This document shows positions 35,321 to 45,256 of a DNA stretch of 64,000 nt, in pieces. Numbering within the stretch: the stretch's first letter is position 1; each line of letters begins with the position of its first letter. The stretch comes from Gossypium raimondii (Eukaryota; Streptophyta; Magnoliopsida; Malvales; Malvaceae): assembly GCF_025698545.1 (NCBI RefSeq), contig NC_068566.1, forward strand, positions 45,425,192 through 45,489,191. Direction: 5' to 3'. The notes beneath the pieces were generated by a model. The model ran no database searches, was not told where the DNA came from, and saw only the letters and a list, made by a program, of their open reading frames with translations. Made by a program: the position numbers and the translations under genes.

Positions 35321-37988
35321 AAAACTATTTATGTACATATATAGTATATGTTTTAAGAATTATTTTATTTTATACATTTTATTATATTTAAGATTTTGAC
35401 TGGTATGGGCATTGTTACAAATACAGGAGAAAATAAATTCGAATATGCTAAAGCGTATTATCCTCCTATTTATGTGCTGGGGAGGGGATTATAATGAGAT
35501 TGTTCAAAAAAAATTTTTTTAAGTAAGTTGGTGTCACTTATTAATTGGATCCCAACCCAATTATAAAGTTACCAAAAGCTCATTATTCTTATAAAGCAAT
35601 AAATATTAATTTAAGGGTAAAATAATATTTACGTATAAGAGATTTGAACCTAAAAATCATAATGTTTAACATCTCAACTTTACCATTTCAATCAAAGCAA
35701 TTTTTTTTCATAATCAATCAAAGCATATTTAGTTTATACATACATATATATATTTTAAAAAATTTGTTAGATGAAATTTTCACTCACATCGTAAGTGTAC
35801 CATAATCAGTGAAAGTACCAGGGAAGCCCCTGCACTTAGGGGTGAATTACATATCGGCCCCTCTACTAAAAAAAGACAAATTAGCACTTGTACATTTTGA
35901 AACTTGGATTTTAGCCCGTTCGTTAATTTTTTTTTTGGTAAATAATGATGTGGAAGTTAAATCAATGTTGAAAATTATTTTTTAGGGGTAAATTATAAAA
36001 ATGATCACCCAACTACGCATTTCGTTTTGTTTTGGTCACCCAACTATTAATTTTTTCGATTTAGTCACTAAAATTTTTAAATTTAAATATTTTAGTCACT
36101 CTGAGTTGATGCGGACTTTTTTTACTAGTTTAGTAACAAAAGTAGCCCTCTAATGTTTACACATTCTATTAATTTGATCCTAAATATAAAAATTCAACAA
36201 ATTTAGCCCTTAATGTTTACAAAATTTTTCATTTTAGTTATAATTCTAAAAATTCAATAAATTTGGCCATCAACATTTACAAGGTATGTAAATTTAGTCC
36301 TAACTCTAAAAATTTAAAAAAAATTAAAAAAATCATTTTTAGCTCTTTATAACCATTTGACTAACCCATGTGAGATATTAAAATAAGAAAATAGTAATCT
36401 CTTTCAAGTCACTTGCAAAAGAACTCTAAAAGTTAGAATTTGAACTAAACTGCAAATTTTGTAAATATTGAGAGTTAAATTTGTTAATTTTTATATTTAG
36501 GATCAAATTGATAGAATGAGTAAACATTAGAGGGCTAATTTTGTTAATAGACCAATTAAAAACCCATATTAGCTTAGAGTGATTAAAATATTTAATTTCA
36601 AAACGTTCTTGACTAAATCGAAAAAATAATAGTTGGGTGACCAAAATAGAACGCAAGGCATAGTTGGGTGACCATTTTTATAATTTACCCATAAAAAATA
36701 ATTTTCAACATTGATTTAACTTCCATGTCATCATTTAACAAAAAAAATTAACAAATGAGTTAATTTGCACATTTTGAAATGTATAAAGGCTAATTTACCC
36801 ATTTTTTCAGTAGAGAGACCAGAATACAATCTGTCCCTAAGTATAAGGGCTTCCCTGATACTTTTACCACCATAATCTAGTTTTCTTATGTCTCTTTATA
36901 ATTTTCAGATAACTTGTGTTCAAAATTGAGACTTAATTCTTTTATTTTGATTTGGCATAATTTCATCTCTTTATTTAAACTTATTATATTTTCAAGTTCA
37001 AATTTGAGATTTAATTTTTTTATTATTTTGATTTTGCATAATTTCATCTCTTTATTTTTGCATAATTTCATCTCTTCATCTAAACTTATTATAAAGCTTC
37101 TGATTGCATTAGTGTCAGGGGTTAACCGAGTACCATTTTAATTGGGAAAAGATGAAAATATCCTCGCTTTACAAAGTAATCTGTACAATTTTGAAAGTGT
37201 TTTTATCATTTTGTATCTTTTATATAGAAAAATATATGCAATAAGATTTGAACATATATTTCTTTAGTAGAAGCGGATCCTCACTAGGGCCTAGGAGGGC
37301 CTTGGCCCCCCAATTTTTTTGAAAATTTTAATTATACCCTGAAAATTTTAATTAACCCCCTCCTAAATTTTGAAAATTATCATTAAACCTTTGAAAATTT
37401 TTAAAAATTTCGATTTGAGTTTCTGAAAATTCTCACCAAAACCCTCAAAGTTCTTAAAATTTTTAGTTAGGCCCCACAAAACTTATTGCCTAGATCCGCC
37501 ATCGTTCTTTAGTTTTTCACATTTATATCTTACCATTAAACTAAAGCCTCATTTATTATTTAAATCAATTTTTTTATAAATACATTTGTTATAAAATGTT
37601 GTTATTCACCCACGTCGCGATTGTGCTATAATCTAGTTTTCATAATCTTATTAGTTAATCTAAATAAATAACTATGGAAGTTGTTCGATTAAAATATTGG
37701 TGTGAAGTTTTTAAAAACACCATTTTCAATTCATCATTGAGATGTTAAACTTTTGAGTTTGAATAAGTGTTTTTAAAAAGTCAACATTTTAATTGAAATA
37801 GTTAACATTATTAATTATTTGAATTAATTAATTGCATTAAAGTGGAGATTAAATTATGTTAAATTAAAGTATAAAAATTAAATTCAAAATTTTAACATAA
37901 TAGAGGGACCAAAATCATAATTTGATCAAATTTATAATAATATCTTCATATATAACCTCCAAATTCATAAGGTTAAATTTTATAACCC
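35321..37988. repeat. left half of an old tandem duplication
   Basis: Blocks in order match 38345-41380: for example 'gttttaagaattattttatttta', 'aagttggtgtcac', 'taacatctcaactttaccatttcaatcaaa', 'cttatttatacagaaaaat'-type text and the closing 'aaattcaaaattttaacataatagagggacc'. The left half contains the foldback element at 35808-36868 and a G-rich-bordered dispersed repeat at about 37270-37500. It is non-coding. A SINE-like copy is at about 35395-35490. Confidence 0.6.
35808..36868. mobile_element. 1.06-kb Mutator-like foldback element with nested palindrome
   Basis: Terminal inverted repeats are AGTGAAAGTACCAGGGAAGC on the left and the complement of GGTAAAAGTATCAGGGAAGC on the right, extending for more than 150 bases. 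Both ends are bordered by a perfect 9-base direct repeat, ACCATAATC (35799-35807 and 36869-36877). Nested inside is a second palindrome, GGGTAAATTATAAAAATG at about 35996 and its complement ending at 36690. A 9-base duplication is the mark of Mutator-like transposition. No transposase is encoded. Confidence 0.8.
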
Positions 37989-37999
37989 TATAATATATT

Positions 38000-38340
38000 A
38001 TTATTTCCAGTTAATTGATTAATTCGATTAGTTACCTAGTTTCAAACTGAATTAATCGATAACCAAAATTTCAAAAAAAATTTAATCGACCTTGATCGAA
38101 TTAAATTTGGTGGCGAACCAGTTAACTAAATTAATTCAATTCAATCAGTTAATCCGGTTAAAACTGAAAAATATGCACCCTTAAACGAATCTCACAATTA
38201 TTTTTACAACGATGATTCTAATTTAAGTTATTCCCAAGAAAAGTAAACACTCAGTCAGTAAGCCACAACTTGAAGTTTGAAATTCCATGGGTTTTCCTCT
38301 ACAAACAATGTGAGGAAAAGATTGTGTTATTGTCTTCTCT
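38000..38340. other. spacer between the duplicated halves
   Basis: About 38000-38170 carries a 'ttaattcgattagttacc ... aatccggttaaaactg' repeat similar to ones at 50640-50950 and 53940-54510. No gene. Confidence 0.4.
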
Positions 38341-38689
38341 TCCCTAAAACTATATATACATGGATGTCTGTTTTAAGAATAATTTTATTTTATGCTTATC
38401 TTCTTTTTACTATATTTAAGATATTGATTAAGTTGGTGTCATCCATAAATCGATTTTCAACTTAGTTATAATGTATAAAGTTACCAGAAATCCATTATTT
38501 TTACAAAATAAAAATATTATTTTAAGGGCAAAATGATCTTTTAATATGAAATCTAAAAAAAAACTTGCACTCTTTTGTGCAATTCCAAATGTGAAGTAAG
38601 TCTTCGTATTTTATTAGTGAAACTAACTATTTGAAATTTAATGACATCGTTTTATTTCTTCAAAAATACCAAAGTAACAAATAAAAATG

Positions 38690-39335
38690 AACCCCATTAT
38701 TATAAATCAAGTTATTAAATATTTCAAACAAATCTTGATATTCAAACTTCCTATTATCTAATAAAAACCTAAAATTTCTAATAATAAGCCAAAATCGCCT
38801 ATATGATTAATTACAAATACTTTTTGACAAGTATTTACTGTTGGGAGTCATGTGAACCAAAACCTATTAATAAATAAGAATTCATTTCAGTAAAAAACTT
38901 ATTAACAAATAAAAACTGAACCTCAATATTATAAATCAAATTATTAAATATTTTGAACAAATCTTGAAATTTGAAACTTCCCAGTATCCAATAAAAACTT
39001 AAGATTTCTAATAATAAACCGAAACCGCATATCGAATTAGTTACAAATACTTTTTGACAAGCGTTTGCCACCGTGAGTCTTGTGAACCAAAAACCTATCA
39101 ATAAATAAGAATACATTCCAATAAAAACCTACTAACAAATAAAAAAATAAAAAAATAAACCTCATTATTATGAATCAAATTATTAAATATTTCAAACAAA
39201 TCTTGAAATTTAAAATTTCCCATTATCCAATAAAAACCTAAGATTCCTAATAATAACCCAAAACCGCCTATCTGATTAATTATATTTTTTTTTACAAGCG
39301 TTTGCCACTGTAAGTCACGTGAACCCAAAACTTAT
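38690..39335. repeat. three tandem copies of a repeat of about 231-235 bases
   Basis: The phrase 'attataaatcaa.ttattaaatattt' recurs at about 38698, 38930 and 39165, and 'gtgaaccaaaa' follows each copy. The minus-strand open frames at 38835-39116 and 39098-39328 are the same repeat read twice. Confidence 0.75.
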
Positions 39336-39511
39336 GTATTCTCAACATTGAAGTATAGAACAAATTCATATAAGGATAACGAGATTTGAAGCTAAAACAT
39401 CACAATCTTTAACATCTCAAATTTACCATTTCAATTAGAACATATTTAGTTGATATACTAAATTTTAAAAATTTTGTTAGATAAAATTTTCACCCAGTGT
39501 ATCATAATTTA

Positions 39512-40066
39512 GGTTCTGTTTGTTTGATTGGCAGAAAATATTTTCCATTTGGAAAATGAACTCCAAAACAAGGGAAAATGGGTTACATTTTAGGGAAAAT
39601 GTTTTACCCTTTCAATTTCCGTAAGACATTTTCCGTGCTCTCCTCTCTATCGCCTCCTTCATTCCTTCCTTCATTTCAGTAGAAAATTGCTTCATTTATC
39701 GATTTTCCAAGAACTTGTTTTTTAATTATTCAATACTTGTTTTTTAACACAATTACAAATAATTTATTTGATATTAATTTTTTCAATTTATAACGATTAA
39801 TATTGTAGCTTAATAATTGAATATTATTATAAATAAATCATTGCAATATATGTAAAAATAATTTAAAATATAAAATTTATTAATACATATCAATATATGT
39901 AAAAACAATTTTTCAAAAATATTTCTATGAAATCATAAACAAATAAAAATATTTTACAGATTCAATCAAACACTAGAAAATATTTTCCAAGAAATTATTT
40001 TATAGAAAAGTAAAATATTTTCCAAATCATTTTACGGAAAATATTTTAGTGGCAATCAAACAGACC
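39512..40066. mobile_element. 555-bp MITE (GGTTCTGTTTGTTTGATTGG ends)
   Basis: The left end GGTTCTGTTTGTTTGATTGG is the inverted match of the right end CAATCAAACAGACC, followed further in by AAAATATTTTCC and its complement. TTTAG occurs at both borders. No coding capacity. Confidence 0.7.
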
Positions 40067-40429
40067 TTTAGTTTTTCTTTATCTCTTTGTAATTTTTAAA
40101 TAATGAAGATCATGTAACACAAAGGGTCAAATTCTAAATTTAGTCCCTTTATTATGTTCAAATTGGGATTTAATTCTTTTATTTTGATTTAGCATAATTT
40201 CATCTCTTTATCTATATACTTATTATAAAGTTTCGATTAAGTTGGTGTGACGGATTAATTAAGTACCAACTCAATTCGAAAAAAAAGACGAAAATGCCTT
40301 CATTTTACAAAGTAAATTGTACTATTTTGAGAGTGTTTCTGTCATTTTATATCTTTTATATAAAAAATAGAAAAATATACATATAGTAATATTTGAAAAC
40401 ATGCTTCTTTTATTTTTCACATTTATACT

Positions 40430-41010
40430 TGTTGATACAATGATACAACAAGGGAGGAGTATGAAGGAGCATGTGTTGGTGTCAATGGAGGTCGGTTCAC
40501 CCAATCAAGGCAGAGAGTCGGAGGCTATAAAGAGTGGAAAATGGAGAGAGTTTGGAGGTGGGGTGCTGAGAGTTAGAGGGCAGAGTGTAGGCTAGTATAT
40601 TTAAGAATCGATCCCTTTCATCGTCTTCGGGGATATTTATAGGTGAGGGTCCCGTGGAGGATAGCGTTAACGTGTTGGATTTGCCATCAAGCTATCATTG
40701 TAAGATGTGTGTGTGGATGTCTTCGTTGGGATAAGGATGTCTATGATATAACAAATCCTGACACTCACTCTTATTTGATGGTACTGGGCGATTGAACGCA
40801 CATGAGCTTTAGTGACTAAAGAGATCACACTTTTAACAGCAGGCCGAGTGCTTGGAAGAACGAATGACTTTCTTGAATGATTACCTTACGCTTGTTTGGA
40901 TGGTTAGGATGGGAGGTGAAGCCTCTAGTAACTTTCAAGGTGATCTGGTGGAGTTTATCCTTCGGGTGGTCTTTCGACTTGCTATGTGTCTTCATTTGTC
41001 GAGGAAGTAT
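40430..41010. other. less AT-rich insert of unknown origin
   Basis: This stretch has no counterpart in the left duplicate. It has clearly higher GC content and ordinary-looking open stretches (40401-40595, 40852-41034), but no domain I recognise. It could be a piece of a retroelement or of a former gene. Confidence 0.35.
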
Positions 41011-41539
41011 AACAATACTTTACCATTAAACTAAGGCTTAATTTATTATTTATATTAATTTTATAAAATATATTTGTACGTTATAAATTTTCATAATCTG
41101 ATTAGTTAATTCAAATAAATAATATGGAAATTCTTCCAATTAAAACATTGATGCGAATTAAAAAAAAACACTATCGTCAACTTATCATTACAATGCGAAA
41201 CATTTTAAGTTCAAATAAGTATTTTTAAACTATTTGGATTAATTAATATGAAAAATTAAAGTATAAAGACTAAATTCAAAATTTTAACATAATAAAAGGA
41301 CTAAAACCATAATTGGATCAAATTTATAATAATATCTTTTCATATATAACCCCTAAAATTCAGAAGGTTAAATTTTATGACCGACAGGTGTAGGGCCAGC
41401 CAGTCACTTCCACTACTCTCTCTTTTCTTTTCTTTTTAACTCTATATATAATGATTGTTATTAACTTTTTATTTTAATTATAAACCACACACGCAAAAAA
41501 AAAAATAAAGAAATAAAGAAATAAAAGGAAAAAAAAGGA

Positions 41540-42175
41540 AACCAACTTGTTCAAGAAACAATTAAAATGGCAGATTCACAGGTTTTAATTGAAGAATCTA
41601 AGTTTATCTCATTTTGGGTCTTCATTTCTTTGGTTTCCAGGTTCTTCTTCATTATTCCTTTCCTCCTTTGATTTGTTTTAATTATAATAATTGCATATTT
41701 TTTCCATTTATGTATTTTTATTCAACTTTTTAATTTCTGGGTTTTTTTTTTTTGCGTTTATTGTTTTCTATAATTGTTCTTCCTGTTTTACTTTGTGAAT
41801 TTGGTTTTTTTGGGTTATGCTTAGTTTGACTTGAAGGGTATGTTTGGAAGTAGCTTGCTTGATGATAAAGTTGGATTATTTATTTATTTATTTATTGTGA
41901 GACAAATTGTTTTATTCTTTACCCTTTTATGGTCAAAGAGAATCATTTGAGAACTTGGTTTTTGCATCTTTTTTTTACTTCAATCTTTGGGTGTTTTTTT
42001 TGGATGTTGATGTGTGAATTGTGGTGCAAATTCGAGGAAAGTTGAATTTTCTTTTCGGTTCTTTAATTTTCCTTTGGTGTTCATTTGATTGGATTTGTGT
42101 GGACTTTTCTGCAAATAATTTAGAAGGATCGGGTTTTAATAGAGGAATTTGTAAAAGTTATAGTTTTGGTTGAAA
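41540..42175 (+). promoter_or_regulatory. leader region of the HAD phosphatase gene
   Basis: Purine-rich then CT-rich sequence, with a likely leader donor at about 41640 (TTTCCAG/GTTCTT) and T-rich intron-like DNA up to about 42160. The short ATG near 41566 opens a small upstream frame. Splice sites are inferred from sequence only. Confidence 0.4.
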
Positions 42176-43327
42176 ATGGCAGTGATGGAGTCGATTACAA
42201 CGACATCTCTTCTTGGTCATAGTCCTTTGCATGGTAGAGTTTCTGTAAGGGACATTTCCGGCAAACAGAAACCAATCAGTTATCGACTCCGAGTTACAGA
42301 ATTTACCGGCAGAAGAATTGTTGTGTCGCCTCTTTTACCGAGGTTGAAAGCCGATAGGTTAGTTAATTTAGGGGTAGAGGCTCGTGCGATAGAGCTGACG
42401 AAGGAGGTGCATGCGTATAGAGAAGAAGAAAGATCTCCTAAGAATTGGAAGGATGAAATTGAGGCTGGTATCGTTCAAAAACCCGATTTGTGGCCACCGG
42501 AAAATAGAGCCGATAAGCCTTCCTTGCGTAATCCCCGGCTTCGTCACGAAAGGATGGGTTGTGGTTGGATAGCGGCTATTTTCGAATGGGAAGGAGTTAT
42601 AATTAAAGATAACCCTGAGCTCGAGAAGCAAGCATGGTTGACTCTTGCTGAAGAAGAAGGCCGATCCCCTATTCCAGCCTTTATGCTGAGAAGAATAGAA
42701 GGGATGAAGAATGAGCAAGCGATTTCTGAAATCTTGTGTTGGTCTAGAGACCCGGCATCGGTTAAAAGAATGGCCGCGAGGAAAGAAGAAATTTACCAAT
42801 CTTTACAAGGTGGGGTGTATAGATTTTGTAATGGATCTAGTGAGTTTGTGGATATTTTGATGCATTACAATATTCCAATGGCTTTGGTCTCGACTCGGCC
42901 GAGAAAAACTCTAGAGGCTGCAATGAGAACAATCGGCATCGAAGAGTGCTTCAGTGCCATTGTGGCGGCAGAGGACGTATGTCGAGGAAAACCCGATCCA
43001 GAAATGTTTCTATACGCTGCACAACTTCTAGAATTCATTGCAGAGCGGTGCATTGTATTCGGAAACTCTAACCAGACCGTCGAGGCAGCTCATGAGGCAC
43101 GGATGAAGTGCGTTGCTGTTGCTAACAAGCATCTTGTCTATGAGCTCAGGGCTGCAGACTTGGTGGTAAGACGTTTAGACGAGCTTTCAATTGTTGATTT
43201 AAAGAACCTTGCAGATATAGAGTCACCTGAATTCGGATCCGGAGACCCAATCCTGGAGATGGAGATAGACGAGGAAGATGATGAACCGCCTGCATCAACA
43301 GCAATTGATGATGGTATTTTCTGGTAA
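42176..43327 (+). CDS. plastid HAD-superfamily phosphatase, PyrP2-like (riboflavin pathway)
   Basis: Single-exon gene, 383 residues. The family member in Arabidopsis (PyrP2) is annotated as dephosphorylating 5-amino-6-(5-phospho-D-ribitylamino)uracil in plastid riboflavin synthesis. The first ATG in frame is at 42176; the codon two before it is TTG. Residues 1 to about 60 are rich in Ser, Arg and Thr like a transit peptide. The HAD fold follows: motif I region IFEWEG at 135-140, motif II LVSTRP 237-242, motif III GKPDPEMF with Lys272, motif IV region VFGNSNQT 294-301. The usual nucleophile pair DxD is ExE here and motif IV has Asn where Asp is expected. As I recall the sequence, Arabidopsis PyrP2 shares these changes. 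An acidic C-terminal tail follows residue 350. The call is sure for the family, less so for the reaction. Confidence 0.88.
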   Translation: MAVMESITTTSLLGHSPLHGRVSVRDISGKQKPISYRLRVTEFTGRRIVVSPLLPRLKADRLVNLGVEARAIELTKEVHAYREEERSPKNWKDEIEAGIVQKPDLWPPENRADKPSLRNPRLRHERMGCGWIAAIFEWEGVIIKDNPELEKQAWLTLAEEEGRSPIPAFMLRRIEGMKNEQAISEILCWSRDPASVKRMAARKEEIYQSLQGGVYRFCNGSSEFVDILMHYNIPMALVSTRPRKTLEAAMRTIGIEECFSAIVAAEDVCRGKPDPEMFLYAAQLLEFIAERCIVFGNSNQTVEAAHEARMKCVAVANKHLVYELRAADLVVRRLDELSIVDLKNLADIESPEFGSGDPILEMEIDEEDDEPPASTAIDDGIFW

Positions 43328-45256
43328 CCCCCTGAAAGAACTGTAAACTTTTTTTTCAATGTTCTTCATATGATTCTTGATGATAATTTGTTCCATTTAT
43401 TGTATAGCAAAAAAGGAGCAAAAAACATGAAGAAAATATAAAAAAAAATGGTGGTCTGCATTGGACAACCACATGATTTATTTACCCATAGATGTATAGT
43501 TGTATCATATACATGCTTGCTTTTCAAATTTCTAGTTATAAAAGGTAAGATTTCGTATTTTTGCTTGGTTTAATTTGGATTGGGTTAATTCGTTTCTCTC
43601 GTTAAAATTGGTTCTTATATTTTGTTAGTATTTAACAGTATAAATAAATAAAATTTTAATAAAAAATTAATTTTTCTTTGATTTAATATAGGATTAATTT
43701 ACTCATTTTAAATAAATTAATAAAATGTAATCTGATTTCTAATACAAGTAGAGGTGCTTATGGACCGGGTTGGGTTGGGTCCGGTCTGAAATATGGACTT
43801 AAATATTTGTCCAAATCCGTTTATATTTACAAAAGATTAATCCAAATTCATTTTAGTTCCGTTCATATATTTTTTAATTTTAAAAAAAAATATATTTATA
43901 TTATATTATATTATTTTAATATTTTTCATTTATTGAAAACTTTTATATAGTTATATATACTTTATTGTTATTTTAATGTTTACACATGAGAGTAAGGTTA
44001 TATATTTAGTATAGATTTATTTTTAATACGTTCTAAATTATATAATATATAAAAATAATATAATATAAAGTATTATAAATTTAAAAACGAGTTGAGCTCG
44101 AGCCTTAAATATTTAAACTCGAGTCCAAGTCATATTTCAAACGGGTTTAGTTTTTTGTTCAAGTCTATTTTTTGAGTCTAATATTTTTACTTAAACTTTT
44201 TCAAATTTTCGACAAGCCTTTTAAGTCTAGACAGATAATTCGACTTATGAATAAGTCTAAATATGACATATTTATGTTACTTTATCAATATTTTATTTAT
44301 GAATTAATTGATTTATTTATAAAGCAATAAATTTATATAATAATAGTATATCAGGAAATAAGAATATCTAGGAAAGAGTGGACGCAACAGAGTCGTTTAG
44401 TCACGTGGCCAAGAAACGTGCACGCAACCCAGAAACGACTACATTAATTTTCTTTAGGTAACGGGACCTATCTCTTTCTATTTTTATATTTAATAAATTG
44501 GTCCCTTAAAAAAATTAATTTTTATTAATTTTAATATTTTTTAATAATTATATATAATTATGATTGGTATAATAATAAATTTAACCTTTAATTTTTATAT
44601 ATTCGTTGTAAATATTAACGGGATGTATAAATGCTACAAAGCTAAATTTGTTAAATTAAAATCAAATTAATAGAATGTGTAAATGTTATGGACTAAATTT
44701 ATTAAATTAAAGTTAAATTGACACGATGTGTAAATCTTGTGGACTGAATTTGTTATCATACTAATAATAAATATATACAATTAATTGTGCTTAGTTGTTG
44801 ATTTTAAAATTGAACAAAATTGAATTATTCTGAATTTTTAAAAAGTAATTTATTTGAAAAATAAAATAAAAATGTGTTTTATTTTTAAAAATATTAATAA
44901 AAAAGCTTATTTTTTTTAGAAAAATTAGACAATGTAATAATTGTTTATTAATACTCTATTGGTGTAGGCATTGATGCGAATGCAAGAGAACGTGAGTTTG
45001 AGTATGTTGAAGCGCATTATCCTCCTATTTTATTCCTTGAGGTTTGAGGAAAGACTATAGATAATTCTAAATATTGTATTAAAGAAAACGGATATGAAAA
45101 ACTCTTACAATTCTTCTTCTACCAACACCTCTCAAATAAACATACAAATCTCTTTTCTTTTCATGAAAATTTAAAACAATGGTATAATTTCAATTTTAAT
45201 CCTTAGAATATGCTGAAAGTGAAATCCCAACACATATTCTTCACACAATTTTTATA
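43328..45256. other. 3' region and repeat-rich intergenic DNA
   Basis: The HAD gene's 3' untranslated region probably ends near 43450-43560. About 43745-44240 is a dispersed repeat with inverted parts ('ggaccgggttgggttggg' and 'gagttgagctcgagcc'). A SINE-like copy lies at about 44945-45070 (GTGAGTTTGAGTATGTTGAAGCG, then ATTATCCTCCTATTT). No gene. Confidence 0.45.

Larger units (their letters stand above)
38345..41380. repeat. right half of the old tandem duplication
   Basis: This matches 35321-37988 block by block, interrupted by a 231-bp-period tandem repeat (38690-39335), a MITE (39512-40066) and an unrelated, less AT-rich insert (about 40430-41010). No intact gene. Confidence 0.6.

Noticed and set aside
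36914-37141. Open frame of 75 residues with repeated hydrophobic segments
   Set aside because: It arises from a short repeated AT-rich phrase (CATAATTTCATCTCTTTATTT) that also occurs near 40190.
38835-39328. Two similar minus-strand open frames as a gene pair
   Set aside because: They are successive units of a 231-bp tandem repeat.
38690-39335. CRISPR-like array
   Set aside because: This is a plant genome. The units are long, contiguous and diverged, without spacers.
45250-45256. TTTTATA as proof of a target duplication
   Set aside because: Seven AT-only bases can match by chance. It is kept only as supporting evidence for the element's borders.
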